A DNA stretch of 64,000 nucleotides from an uncultured Oscillospiraceae bacterium (GCA_934512135.1 CAKSWT010000002.1:124001-188000); one strand, 5' to 3'. Shown: positions 1-7,274, counted from the stretch's first letter. Translations and numbers: made by a program. Notes: generated from the sequence alone by a model not told the origin.

Positions 1-1289
1 TTGGGAATCAGATCTCCGAAAAAGCTGCCGGTGATGGCGCCGAACAGGAAGGTGGCCACACCGCAGTATTGGAACAAACGGAAGAACTGGGCCTTTTCCC
101 CCCGAAGGTGTTTCTTTTTTATCACCAGCAGACAGCCGAAGAACATCAGCAGGCCATAGCCCATGTCCGCCATCATCATGCCGTAGAAGAAGATGAAGAA
201 GGGGGCCATCAGGGGATTGGGGTCTACGCTGCCGTAGGCCGGGAGAGAATACATATTGGTTACGGTGTTCAGTGAGCTGACCACGGTACCGCTCTGGAGC
301 TTTACGGGAACCTCCGGATATTCCTCCTGGGCGGGCTCGGCAAGGTCGTAGGCGCAGCCCATATTGTCCAGCAGCTGGGTCAGCGCCGGAATCTGGGGCT
401 CCGAAACCCAGCCATCCAGCAGAAAGGTCTTGTCGGTGGCCAGCAGCTCCAGCTTACAGCTTTCCTTTTGGACCTCCTGGGTCAGCCGGTCAATGGCCAG
501 CTCCACGGCGCCGCGCTTATCCTTATAGGAGGCCAGTGTCTCCAGCAGGCTGTCTCGCTTCTGCTCCAAGGTGTTGAGATTTGCCTGGTGCATGGCCGTG
601 GTTTCCCGGGCGGTTCCGGTGATCCCCTTGAAGGTGGTGGTGCTGAAGCCATAAAACTTGAGCACATCCAGCGCCTCCTCCTGCTGGGATCCGTGGCACA
701 GGAAGAAGAGATAGTGCATGTCCCCGTCGGTGGAGGCCTCGTAGAGCGCCGAGGTATCTGCGTGGAGGGACAGGTCCTTCCGGACGGCCTCCAGGTCCAG
801 GGCGGCAGGAATCATGCCGAAGGCTGTGTAGAGGACCCCGGAGGGCTGCGTGTTGAGGGGCACATCCAGGGTAAGCCAGGGCGCCAAGGTGGCGAGGATG
901 GCGTGTTCCTTTTGAATCTGGTCATAGACGCCGCTGAGGTTCCGGTCATATTCCACAATCTCCTGGGCGGTCTGCATGGACCGGCTCAGGGCCTCATCGT
1001 CAAAGAGCTGGGAGGCCTTGATCTGAGGCAGGGGAGCGAGGAGCTTGGTTTTTACCGGGGCGTAACGGTCCAGGGCAGACAGGGCGTCCCGGGCCGTCTC
1101 CAGCTTGGTCTGCTGATCTGCCAGGGCGCTTTCGTCCGGGTGGACCAGGCTGGCCCACTGGGGGTCGGCGAGCTTATCGGTCTGCTGTGCGACCTCTACG
1201 CAGCCCAGCTGCTGCAGCTGATCGAACAGGGTATCGCGGTCGGATTCCAGAGCCAGAACATGCAGCCGTTTCATTTTTACGATTGCCAT
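1..1289 (-). CDS. ntpI: V-type ATP synthase subunit I, first copy (3' end beyond left edge)
   Basis: Subunit I is the membrane stator subunit of the V/A-type rotary ATPase: its cytoplasmic N-terminal half holds the peripheral stalks and its C-terminal membrane half forms the ion half-channels against the K ring. Here about 430 codons are visible. The protein starts MAIVKMKRLHVL, has the long helical cytoplasmic half, and then enters the membrane half with the FFIFFYGMMMADMGYGLLM segment and a FGAITGSFFGD segment, both typical of the family. The rest is cut off by the window edge. It begins one base after the stop of the stalk subunit gene, so the two are translationally coupled. The order stalk subunit then I matches the Enterococcus hirae ntp operon (ntpF-ntpI-ntpK...). 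It is clearly divergent from the second subunit I at 50233-52146. Confidence 0.95.
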   Translation of the reverse strand, partial: MAIVKMKRLHVLALESDRDTLFDQLQQLGCVEVAQQTDKLADPQWASLVHPDESALADQQTKLETARDALSALDRYAPVKTKLLAPLPQIKASQLFDDEALSRSMQTAQEIVEYDRNLSGVYDQIQKEHAILATLAPWLTLDVPLNTQPSGVLYTAFGMIPAALDLEAVRKDLSLHADTSALYEASTDGDMHYLFFLCHGSQQEEALDVLKFYGFSTTTFKGITGTARETTAMHQANLNTLEQKRDSLLETLASYKDKRGAVELAIDRLTQEVQKESCKLELLATDKTFLLDGWVSEPQIPALTQLLDNMGCAYDLAEPAQEEYPEVPVKLQSGTVVSSLNTVTNMYSLPAYGSVDPNPLMAPFFIFFYGMMMADMGYGLLMFFGCLLVIKKKHLRGEKAQFFRLFQYCGVATFLFGAITGSFFGDLIP

Positions 1290-1290
1290 A

Positions 1291-1605
1291 TCAGCCCATC
1301 ACGATCCTTTCTACGATACGGCCGGAAGCCTCGTCGAGGCGACTTTCCGCGCGGGCCCGGATTACTGCGCATTGATTTTCTGCATGATGCATGACTTCCT
1401 CCGCGTTTTTCGCGGCGGTTTCCTCCGCATTGTGCATCAGCCGTTTGACCTCCGCGTCGGCCTGGGCCTGCCGCTGGTCGTAGGCAGCCCGTCCGGCAGC
1501 TTCCGCGTCTGCAATCATCTGTTTGGCAGCGGCAGTTGCGTCCTTCAGAGACTGCTTGGAGGCGGCCTCCGCGTCGGCGACTTTTTTCATGGCATCCAGA
1601 GACAT
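1291..1605 (-). CDS. ntpF: V-type ATP synthase peripheral stalk subunit (G/H, NtpF type), first copy
   Basis: This 104-residue protein is almost entirely a charged, alanine-rich helix with heptad character, as expected for the G/H (NtpF) half of the peripheral stalk that pairs with subunit E and holds the catalytic head still against rotation. There is no membrane segment. Length fits the family (about 100-110 residues). The start is supported by an AAAGGCGG ribosome binding site about 7 bases upstream. It is the first gene of the left V-ATPase operon, directly followed by subunit I. Assignment rests on helix composition and on context, because sequence identity in this family is low. Confidence 0.85.
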   Translation of the reverse strand: MSLDAMKKVADAEAASKQSLKDATAAAKQMIADAEAAGRAAYDQRQAQADAEVKRLMHNAEETAAKNAEEVMHHAENQCAVIRARAESRLDEASGRIVERIVMG

Positions 1606-1696
1606 TGTATCACCGCCTTTTTACATGAATTTTGGTGGTTCTGTACCTTCAGAACATGGGTAGATGATCACCCTGAGGATGTGTTCATCTATAGTA

Positions 1697-1726
1697 AATT
1701 ATACCGGGATTTCGAAACAAATGTCA
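1697..1726 (-). promoter_or_regulatory. Promoter of the left V-ATPase operon
   Basis: On the minus strand GTGACA (1721-1726) and TATAAT (1697-1702) are separated by 18 bases, placing the start of transcription about 85 bases before the stalk subunit gene. Bases 1727-1946, between this promoter and the hairpin block, show nothing I can assign. Confidence 0.65.
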
Positions 1727-1946
1727 CGGCAACAACTGCACAAAAATACAGCGAAGAATGGAGCAAAAACATACAACATATCTAATTCCCGCCGGATGGG
1801 AGGAAGAAGTCTTGCCCACATGCTGACATTTGTCCCTGAAAGGCGGAGAAAGTAAATTTCATTCACGCTTTCACTTACCTTTCTAAAAATGACCGATAGT
1901 CATTTACAAGGAACACTATACCACGGCTCCGGGAAAAATGCAAGGG

Positions 1947-1992
1947 GACAAAGAAAGACTGCCGTCCCACAGAACGGCAGTCTTTCTTTGTC
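1947..1992. terminator. Perfect 19-bp-arm hairpin (terminator-like)
   Basis: The arms 1947-1965 and 1974-1992 are perfectly complementary with an 8-base loop (CCCACAGA), and the outer bases are A/T-rich (AAAGAAAG on one side, CTTTCTTT on the other). It could stop transcription from either side. Its core is repeated at 2182-2215. Confidence 0.7.
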
Positions 1993-1996
1993 AAAA

Positions 1997-2075
1997 AAAC
2001 TCGTAGAGTTTCGCCGCCGGAGCGGCGAAAGAGAGTCAAATCATTTTCCGCCGGGGCGTGTACATGGCGGAAAAT
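1997..2075 (+). repeat. Dispersed repeat, copy 1
   Basis: This stretch contains CTCGTAGAGTTTCGCC and, after a 38-base insert, CCGGGGCGTGTACATGGCGGA. The same two segments, joined without the insert, recur at 44681-44723 in the same orientation. In both places the repeat lies between genes, next to terminator hairpins. Confidence 0.6.
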
Positions 2076-2181
2076 ACTGCTCGGCCTGAAAGTGTGGCTT
2101 TTGTGCGGTGGAAGCGCACAAAAATGCGCGCATCAGGCCGCAAGCCCTTTGTCGGAAAAGCCTTTCGGCTTTTTCGACAGC

Positions 2182-2215
2182 CGCAGACTGCCGTCCCACA
2201 GAACGGCAGTCTGCG
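2182..2215 (-). terminator. leuA terminator hairpin
   Basis: A 13-bp perfect hairpin (arms 2182-2194 and 2203-2215, loop CCCACAGA) starts 8 bases after the leuA stop. No long T run follows on the minus strand, so termination may depend on the following hairpins as well. Confidence 0.6.
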
Positions 2216-2223
2216 TGTGTAGA

Positions 2224-3933
2224 TTACTTGTCGGCCTTCCCGTCCTTTTCGATAATGGCCCGGTTGATGGCACAGAGGATGGCCCGGATGGATGCCCGGT
2301 TGATGTTGTGGCTTTTGCCCACGCCAAAGGCGTCCTTGCCGTCGGGCGTTTTCAGGTGGATGTAGCAGACCGCCTGGGAATCGGAGCCGGAGGTGATGGC
2401 GTGCTCGGCGTAGTCCACAAAGTGGAATTTCCCAATCTCCAGCTCGGAGATGGCGTTGAAGAAGGCGTCAATGGGGCCGTTGCCCTCTCCGGAGATTTCG
2501 ATCTCTCCGCCCTTGTAGCTCAGGACCCCGGAGAAGCCCACCTGAGAGGTTTCTCCATGGGCGCCGGACTCCGTAAAGGTGTGGCGCAGAAGGCCATAGG
2601 TCTTGTCCACCTCCAGATAGTTCTGGTCAAAGAGCTGGAAGATCTGACTGGGCAGCAGCTCGGTGCCAAGGCGGTCGGTTTCCTTCTGGACAATGGCGCC
2701 GAATTCCGGATGCATGGCCTTGGGCAGGGAATAGCCGAAGTTGTTCTCCATGACGAAGGCGGCGCCGCCCTTGCCGGACTGGGAGTTGATTCGGATAATG
2801 GGCTCATACTGGCGGCCCACATCCGCCGGATCAATGGGCAGATAGGGAACCTCCCACATATCCGTGCCAGAGTCCTTCATATACTGAACGCCCTTGTTGA
2901 TGGCGTCCTGGTGACTGCCGGAGAAGGCGGTAAACACCAGCTGGCCCACATAGGGATGCCGGGGATCCACCTTCATCCGGGTGCAGCGCTCATACATGTC
3001 CTTGATTTGGTTGATGTTGGAGAAGTCCAGCTTGGGATCCACTCCCTGGGTGTACATGTTCATGGCCAGGGTGACCATATCCACGTTGCCGGTGCGTTCG
3101 CCGTTGCCGAAGAGGGTGGCCTCCATCCGCTGGGCGCCGGCCAGCAGACCTAGCTCTCCGGTGGCGACGCCTTCTCCCCGGTCGTTGTGGGGGTGCAGGG
3201 AGATCACCGCGCAGTCCCGGCTGGGGAGCTTCCGGATGAAATACTCGATGCAGTCGGCGAAATAGTTGGGCATCATGTTCTCCACGGTGGAGGGGAGATT
3301 CAAGATCACCTTGTTCTCCGGGGTGGCGTGGAGATGCTCCAGCACCGCCTGGCAGATTTCCACGGCGTAGTCCATTTCCGTGCCCATAAAGGATTCCGGG
3401 GAATACTCATAGCGGAGGTTCATGCCCGAGGCAATCACCGGCTGAGACAGCGCATAGATCAGATCTGCGGCGTCTGTGGCGATTTTGGTGATGCCAGGCT
3501 GGTCCATCTGAAAGACTACCTTCCGCTGTAGGGTGGAGGTGGAGTTATAGAAGTGCAGAATGACGTTTTTGGCTCCCTCAATGGCCTCAAAGGTCCGCTG
3601 AATCAGGTGGGGACGGGCCTGGACCAGGACCTGAATGGTCACGTCGTCGGGAATATGGCCTCCTTCGATCAGCTCTCGGCAGATTTCATATTCCGTTTCC
3701 GAGGCAGAGGGGAAGCCAATTTCGATTTCCTTCACGCCGATGTCCACCAGGGCATGGAACATTTCCAGCTTTTCCTGGAGATTCATGGGGTTAATCAGGG
3801 CCTGATTTCCGTCCCGGAGGTCAACGCTGCACCAGATCGGGGGCTGGGTGATGCGCTGGTCGGGCCAGGTTCGGTCAGGCAGGGAAATGGGGGTGTAGGG
3901 AATGTATTTTTGGCAGCCGGGTTTGAGTTTCAT
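2224..3933 (-). CDS. leuA: 2-isopropylmalate synthase
   Basis: This cytoplasmic enzyme condenses acetyl-CoA with 2-oxoisovalerate to 2-isopropylmalate, the committed step of leucine synthesis. The 569-residue protein carries a TIM-barrel catalytic domain with SVDLRDGNQAL at 36-46 (the metal-binding Asp), HPHNDRGEG at 247-255 (HxH metal ligands) and GNGERTGN at 276-283, then a C-terminal regulatory domain from about residue 430. The length and the missing gap pattern fit the long fungal/actinobacterial-like LeuA class rather than the 510-residue E. coli type. The start at 3933 is chosen because GGGAGGAA lies 6-7 bases upstream; an upstream in-frame ATG at 4047 would read through the T-box terminator and is not credible. 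It is a single-gene unit controlled by the leucine T-box upstream. Confidence 0.95.
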   Translation of the reverse strand: MKLKPGCQKYIPYTPISLPDRTWPDQRITQPPIWCSVDLRDGNQALINPMNLQEKLEMFHALVDIGVKEIEIGFPSASETEYEICRELIEGGHIPDDVTIQVLVQARPHLIQRTFEAIEGAKNVILHFYNSTSTLQRKVVFQMDQPGITKIATDAADLIYALSQPVIASGMNLRYEYSPESFMGTEMDYAVEICQAVLEHLHATPENKVILNLPSTVENMMPNYFADCIEYFIRKLPSRDCAVISLHPHNDRGEGVATGELGLLAGAQRMEATLFGNGERTGNVDMVTLAMNMYTQGVDPKLDFSNINQIKDMYERCTRMKVDPRHPYVGQLVFTAFSGSHQDAINKGVQYMKDSGTDMWEVPYLPIDPADVGRQYEPIIRINSQSGKGGAAFVMENNFGYSLPKAMHPEFGAIVQKETDRLGTELLPSQIFQLFDQNYLEVDKTYGLLRHTFTESGAHGETSQVGFSGVLSYKGGEIEISGEGNGPIDAFFNAISELEIGKFHFVDYAEHAITSGSDSQAVCYIHLKTPDGKDAFGVGKSHNINRASIRAILCAINRAIIEKDGKADK

Positions 3934-3998
3934 GGTGAGTTCCTCCCATTCTATTAAGATGTGTATACAAGAGCAGAGGGGGCCGGGACATACGAAAA

Positions 3999-4031
3999 GC
4001 CCCGGAACGCAGCCATTCTGCGTTCCGGGGC
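3999..4031 (-). terminator. T-box attenuator of leuA
   Basis: A perfect 14-bp hairpin (arms 3999-4012 and 4018-4031, 5-base loop) is followed on the minus strand by TTTT. It sits just after the T-box antiterminator sequence and before leuA, which is the position of the regulated terminator. Confidence 0.85.
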
Positions 4032-4253
4032 GTGGATACAAATTCACGCGGTACCACCCGGTTCAGCCGACTCATCGGCCCTCAGCCTCTGATAAGGCTT
4101 AGACCGGTAACGGGGCCAACCGTTCCGCCCTACTGAGGTTCAGGCAGACAGCTCCGGGGCCAGTATGACAGTTCCATCATCGAGGGCTTGCACCAACCGC
4201 CCACTCTCTGAAGATGACCCGGGACTGATTTTTCCCCATCGTCGCTTTTATCG
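3999..4253 (-). promoter_or_regulatory. T-box leader of leuA (leucine, specifier CUG)
   Basis: The minus strand shows the conserved T-box element GGGTGGTACCGCG (4047-4059), the stem I features AGAGAG and GGTTGGTGCAAGCC, and the stem II-type AGTAGG motif, in the right order before an attenuator. In stem I the triplet after GGAA is CTG (4169-4171), a leucine codon, which is where the specifier is expected. Known T-box mechanism: uncharged tRNA pairs with specifier and the antiterminator bulge and allows read-through. Here that would turn leuA on when leucyl-tRNA is short. The specifier choice is by alignment with the pheS leader and is an inference. Confidence 0.9.
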
Positions 4254-4259
4254 TTTAAA

Positions 4260-4288
4260 ATACTAGCATGACAGCGGCGCTTTGTCAA
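4260..4288 (-). promoter_or_regulatory. leuA promoter
   Basis: On the minus strand TTGACA (4283-4288) and TAGTAT (4260-4265) are 17 bases apart, which puts the transcript start near 4253, at the beginning of the T-box stem I. Confidence 0.85.
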
Positions 4289-4418
4289 GGTGTTTTCCGA
4301 GGATTTCCCGGGGACAATTTTTTGTAGAAATACTTTCTTAATATATCTGAAAATCTATATTCACAAATTGTACAATATACATGAAAATATTTGTGCAAAA
4401 TTAGCTTGTCTATGCATA

Positions 4419-4447
4419 TTGACAAAAAATGAAAATCGCCCTATACT
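4419..4447 (+). promoter_or_regulatory. Promoter of the HEAT-like gene
   Basis: TTGACA (4419-4424) and TATACT (4442-4447) with a 17-base spacer, about 55 bases before the gene at 4510. The region between this and the leuA promoter (4289-4418) is AT-rich and shows no gene. Confidence 0.75.
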
Positions 4448-4509
4448 GAACATGAAGGGAGATTTCTTCCAGACCAAACTTAGCCGCAACGGCAGAAAGA
4501 AGGGTACCT

Positions 4510-4875
4510 ATGGGCAATATCAATAAAAAGGTAGACAAACTCATTGCAAAGCGGCAGTGGGATAAGCTGCTGCACAATCTCGGAGAGGCGGACGGCGCTT
4601 CCAGAATGAAAATCGCCAAGGCCTGCGGCGTAGCAGGGGGCAACGGCTGTATCGACCTGCTCTCTGTGATTCTCAACGACCGGGAGGCCGATGACGAGCT
4701 TCTGATGGAGACCATCAGCTCTCTGGGGAAGATCGGCAACGATCGCTGCATTACGCTCCTGCGGTACTTCCGGGAGAACGTAGACCAGGGGAAGACCCCG
4801 ATGATTTCGGCGGTGGATTCCTCGGTCCGTCAGATCAAGGTCCGTGAGGCCGAGCTGGAGCGGCTTAGTCAGTAA
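4510..4875 (+). CDS. Small HEAT-repeat-like protein
   Basis: This 121-residue soluble protein looks like two or three paired helices of the HEAT type: segments such as CIDLLSVILNDREADDELLMETISSLGKIG and RCITLLRYFRE repeat the helix-turn-helix pattern with conserved Asp/Gly turns. Such proteins are usually binding scaffolds; no partner is visible here. A GAAGG ribosome binding site precedes the ATG, a consensus promoter lies upstream and an intrinsic terminator downstream, so it is a monocistronic gene. Function unknown. It has no signal peptide, membrane segment or catalytic motif. Confidence 0.8.
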   Translation: MGNINKKVDKLIAKRQWDKLLHNLGEADGASRMKIAKACGVAGGNGCIDLLSVILNDREADDELLMETISSLGKIGNDRCITLLRYFRENVDQGKTPMISAVDSSVRQIKVREAELERLSQ

Positions 4876-4889
4876 TATGGCATGTGAGG

Positions 4890-4917
4890 CGGGCACCCTT
4901 CGGGGTGCCCGTTTTTC
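4890..4917 (+). terminator. Intrinsic terminator after the HEAT-like gene
   Basis: CGGGCACCC-TTCG-GGGTGCCCG hairpin with a stable tetraloop, followed by TTTTT. It lies between convergent genes. Confidence 0.9.
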
Positions 4918-4930
4918 CTGTCGGTGGCCG

Positions 4931-5173
4931 TTATATGTCCTCCGGTTCCAGCTGATTAAACTCCGGCGTATTGAAGAAGGTTGCCAGGGTAATGCCCAAT
5001 CCGTCGCAGATTTGCTTAATGGTCAGCAGCTTGGGATTCTGGCTTTTTCCGTAGAGAATGTTCTTAATACTGGACGGGGGAAGAGCGGAAAGGGTGGACA
5101 GGCGGTTGATGGTGATATTGTATTCTCCGCAGAGCTGTAAAATTCGATTTTTAACGGCTTCCTGTGTTGTCAT
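4931..5173 (-). CDS. XRE-family helix-turn-helix regulator
   Basis: An 80-residue protein that is essentially one Cro/CI-type DNA-binding domain. The recognition region is about residues 20-45 (LSTLSALPPSSIKNILYG), followed by the family's KQICDGLGITLATFF segment. There is no sensor domain. The start at 5173 has AGGAGGG at good spacing, while the longer in-frame start at 5251 would run through the operator region. It is divergent from the gene at 5302, and the shared 130-base region holds a pair of palindromes that overlap the divergent promoter. The simple inference is that it represses that promoter and perhaps its own. Confidence 0.88.
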   Translation of the reverse strand: MTTQEAVKNRILQLCGEYNITINRLSTLSALPPSSIKNILYGKSQNPKLLTIKQICDGLGITLATFFNTPEFNQLEPEDI

Positions 5174-5209
5174 AATAATCCCTCCTGCCTTCATTTTAGA
5201 GGGGAATGA

Positions 5210-5238
5210 TTGACAAAGTAGGCTATGTATGCTACTAT
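5210..5238 (+). promoter_or_regulatory. Promoter of the membrane-anchored protein gene
   Basis: TTGACA (5210-5215) and TACTAT (5233-5238) with a 17-base spacer. One operator half-repeat lies in the spacer and over the -10, and the second covers the start of transcription. Confidence 0.85.
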
Positions 5239-5257
5239 TTAGGCTATGCATAGCCTA
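5219..5257. promoter_or_regulatory. Tandem palindromic operator
   Basis: A perfect 18-bp palindrome, TAGGCTATGCATAGCCTA, lies at 5240-5257. A degenerate copy, TAGGCTATGTATGCTACT, lies at 5219-5236. They start 21 bases apart, two helical turns, so two dimers would bind the same face of the DNA. The adjacent XRE gene is the obvious candidate binder. Confidence 0.75.
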
Positions 5258-5301
5258 TTATTTCAAGGGAATTATAGGCATAACAGAAAGGAGAAAAAGA
5301 T

Positions 5302-5823
5302 ATGAGGAAATTTTTGAAAGCCGTCGGTGTAATTGTCTTGGTTTTGGTTGTAGCCTTTGGGTATCTGGGGTTCAGGGTATACAAGGAGGAATCTGAGCGT
5401 ACCCAGAGGGCCCGGAATGCCCAGCAGGCGGAGGATGCACTCCAGGCCCTGGCGGCAGCGACGAGTGCGATTCCCTCAAAGACTCCAACGGCCAAAGCCT
5501 CCACGGCCCCCAGCGAAGCGCCTACAGTCACAGACGCGGAGCCGGAAACTGCGCCGGCAACAGGGATTCGCCCGGAGTTCCAGGAGGCGATGGACAGCTA
5601 TGAGGCGTTTTTCGATGAATACGTTGCGTTTATGAAGTCCTATCAGGAATCCGCCAATCCGGCGAGTTTGATGACGGACTATCTGGAGTACATAGCACAA
5701 TATACGGAAACCATGGAAAAGCTGAGCCAGCTGGGGGAAGAGGAGCTTTCCGAGGAGGAGACACTGTACTATGCCGAGGTTTCTCTGCGGATCAATCAAA
5801 AACTGCTGGAGGTTGCAGGCTAA
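5302..5823 (+). CDS. Membrane-anchored protein, DUF6591-like C-terminal domain
   Basis: The 173-residue protein has one N-terminal membrane helix (about residues 7-27), an Ala/Thr/Pro/Ser-rich linker (about 45-88) and a helical C-terminal domain (88-173) with IRPEFQEAMDSYEAFFDEY and a downstream EELSEEETLYYAEV segment. It should sit outside the membrane, tethered by the helix. The C-terminal pattern resembles the family I know as DUF6591, from memory only; the function of that family is not known. An AAAGGAG site precedes the ATG. Control is probably by the divergent XRE regulator through the palindromes in its promoter. Confidence 0.8.
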   Translation: MRKFLKAVGVIVLVLVVAFGYLGFRVYKEESERTQRARNAQQAEDALQALAAATSAIPSKTPTAKASTAPSEAPTVTDAEPETAPATGIRPEFQEAMDSYEAFFDEYVAFMKSYQESANPASLMTDYLEYIAQYTETMEKLSQLGEEELSEEETLYYAEVSLRINQKLLEVAG

Positions 5824-5825
5824 GA

Positions 5826-5855
5826 AAAAGGGATTGCCGCCTGGCAATCCCTTTT
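5826..5855. terminator. Bidirectional terminator
   Basis: AAAAGGGATTGCC-GCCT-GGCAATCCCTTTT hairpin between convergent genes; A/T-rich arm ends give T runs in both directions. Confidence 0.88.
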
Positions 5856-5856
5856 C

Positions 5857-6285
5857 TCACAAAAACCCCTTCATCTGCTCAATATTGCTCTGCTCCGTCT
5901 CCAGCAGCTTTTTGCTCAGGTCCGTCACCCGTTCATCCCTGCCCAGATACTGCCGGTGATGCTGAATGGACTTGATGACCCCCTTGGTGTTGCCGGAGAT
6001 CATCAGCTCCGCAATATGAGAGGCGGAGGGCGGGGAAAACACGTTTCTGGCCCGGCTCATGGCCGCTCCCATTTTGGCCCCCAGAGGCAGGGATTCCGGC
6101 TGGCCTCCCCGCTGGACCAGCATTTTTGTGGCAGCGTCACACAGCTCCCCGTATTCCGCCCGCTGCTGCCGAAGGGCGTCGGTCAGAGGCTTGCACTGGG
6201 CGTATTTCATGACGTCGTCAATGCCCCGTCGGCCCATCATGGTGGTCTGGCGAATGTAGTTGAGCAGTTCCGTGTCGGTAATCAT
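5857..6285 (-). CDS. Conserved helical-bundle protein, unknown function
   Basis: The 142-residue protein is predicted helical throughout, with four long helices and no membrane segment. It contains DTELLNYIRQTTMMGRRGI at the N-terminus and HIAELMISGNTKGVIKSIQH in the second half. The pattern resembles the ferritin-like or DUF2383-like four-helix bundles, but the paired Glu/His iron ligands are not clear, so I do not assign iron binding. An AAAGGAG site precedes the ATG. It is monocistronic, divergent from the methyltransferase gene at 6402 and convergent with 5302-5823. I cannot name a function. Confidence 0.75.
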   Translation of the reverse strand: MITDTELLNYIRQTTMMGRRGIDDVMKYAQCKPLTDALRQQRAEYGELCDAATKMLVQRGGQPESLPLGAKMGAAMSRARNVFSPPSASHIAELMISGNTKGVIKSIQHHRQYLGRDERVTDLSKKLLETEQSNIEQMKGFL

Positions 6286-6315
6286 GGCCTTGTCTCCTTT
6301 GCTTCATCTGGGGCT

Positions 6316-6348
6316 AGTATGCACCGGCAAGACAAAAGTATGCACCGG
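6316..6348. repeat. Direct repeat in a divergent promoter region
   Basis: AGTATGCACCGG occurs at 6316-6327 and again at 6337-6348, with 21 bases between starts. It lies between two divergent genes and just before the -35 of the methyltransferase promoter, so it could be a binding site for an unknown regulator. Confidence 0.5.
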
Positions 6349-6350
6349 AG

Positions 6351-6379
6351 TTGAGAATTCCCATAATATCTGCTACAAT
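6351..6379 (+). promoter_or_regulatory. Promoter of the TrmH-family methyltransferase
   Basis: TTGAGA (6351-6356) and TACAAT (6374-6379) with a 17-base spacer, 22 bases before the start codon at 6402. Confidence 0.8.
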
Positions 6380-6401
6380 GGCGGCACAAGGAGAGGGTAT
6401 T

Positions 6402-7229
6402 ATGGGAAACATCATAGAAATTGCAGATCTTCACGCCCCGGAGCTGGACGTGTACGCCCGGCTGACCGAGGCGCAGCTTCGTTCCAAAAAAGCGCCGGAG
6501 CAAGGGCTGTTTATCGCCGAGAGCCTGGTGGTCATAGAATATGCCCTAGCTGCGGGACTGGAGCCGGTGTCCTTTTTAATGGAGCGCCGGCAGATCACCG
6601 GCCAGGGGGCGGAGCTGCTGTCCCGCTGGCCGGAGGTGCCGGTTTATACGGCGGATCGGGAGGTGCTGGCCCAGCTCACCGGCTATGCTCTGACCAGGGG
6701 GGTGCTCTGTGCCCTACGGCGGCCGCCGCTGCCGCAGGTGCAGACCGTCTGCCGGGAGGCCCGGCGGATTGCGGTGCTGGAGAACATTGTAGACCCCACC
6801 AATGTGGGGGCCATTTTCCGGTCGGCAGCTGCGCTGGGAATGGATGGGGTGCTGGTGACCCCTTCCTGCTGTGATCCGCTGAGCCGCCGTTCCGTTCGGG
6901 TGAGCATGGGTGGCGTCTTTCAACTTCCCTGGACCAGAATCGGCACAAATGCCTCGGATTGGCCGGTCCAGGGGATGGCGACGCTTCGCTCCCTGGGGTT
7001 CCAGACGGCGGCCATGGCCCTGAGGGACAATACCTGGAAGGTGGATGACCCCAGACTTGCCGGGGCGGACCGCCTGGCGGTGATTCTGGGAACGGAGGGC
7101 AGCGGACTCCGCCCCGATACCATTGACCTGTGTGACTGCACCGTGTGTATTCCCATGGCCCACGGCATGGATTCTCTTAACGTGGCGGCGGCCAGCGCCG
7201 TGGCCTTTTGGCAGCTGGGACGCCGATAA
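6402..7229 (+). CDS. TrmH/SpoU-family RNA 2'-O-methyltransferase
   Basis: A 275-residue SPOUT methyltransferase that would transfer a methyl group from S-adenosylmethionine to a ribose 2'-OH in rRNA or tRNA. An N-terminal substrate-binding domain (about 1-115) is followed by the knotted catalytic domain with the three SpoU motifs: NVGAIFR at 134-140 (catalytic Arg140), ILGTEGSGL at 228-236 and IPMAHGMDSLNVAAA at 250-264. The target nucleotide cannot be read from the sequence. The start at 6402 has AAGGAGAGG just upstream; longer in-frame starts overlap the -10 box. It stands alone between a promoter and a terminator. Confidence 0.92.
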   Translation: MGNIIEIADLHAPELDVYARLTEAQLRSKKAPEQGLFIAESLVVIEYALAAGLEPVSFLMERRQITGQGAELLSRWPEVPVYTADREVLAQLTGYALTRGVLCALRRPPLPQVQTVCREARRIAVLENIVDPTNVGAIFRSAAALGMDGVLVTPSCCDPLSRRSVRVSMGGVFQLPWTRIGTNASDWPVQGMATLRSLGFQTAAMALRDNTWKVDDPRLAGADRLAVILGTEGSGLRPDTIDLCDCTVCIPMAHGMDSLNVAAASAVAFWQLGRR

Positions 7230-7274
7230 ATCGCCCCCGGGCTGGCAAATCCATGTAGCCCAGAGGCGCGAGAA

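Larger units (their letters stand above)
1947..2215. repeat. Block of six consecutive hairpins between the V-ATPase and leuA
   Basis: Six inverted repeats follow one another with almost no unpaired sequence: 1947-1992; 2009-2030 (9-bp arms, loop CGGA); 2043-2075 (10-bp arms); 2082-2140 (outer 8-bp CGGCCTGA arms enclosing a 9-bp hairpin at 2099-2123); 2150-2179 (12-13 bp arms with one wobble pair); 2182-2215 (13-bp arms). The first and last hairpins share the core GACTGCCGT-CCCACAGA-ACGGCAGTC, so the block has matching ends. There is no convincing coding sequence inside. It may be a nested set of palindromic repeats, a small mobile element or a structured RNA; the sequence does not decide. Confidence 0.6.

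Noticed and set aside
1947..2215. Hairpin block as a CRISPR array
   Set aside because: The hairpins differ from each other, spacing is irregular and no cas gene is near.
2092..3153. 353-codon plus-strand frame opposite leuA
   Set aside because: Antisense of leuA; begins in the hairpin block and has no domain pattern.
2224..4047. Longer leuA start at 4047
   Set aside because: It would translate the T-box terminator hairpin; the start at 3933 has a proper ribosome binding site and matches the family N-terminus.
4290..4526. 78-codon frame between leuA leader and the HEAT-like gene
   Set aside because: It lies in AT-rich promoter DNA, covers the -35 and -10 boxes and has no ribosome binding site.
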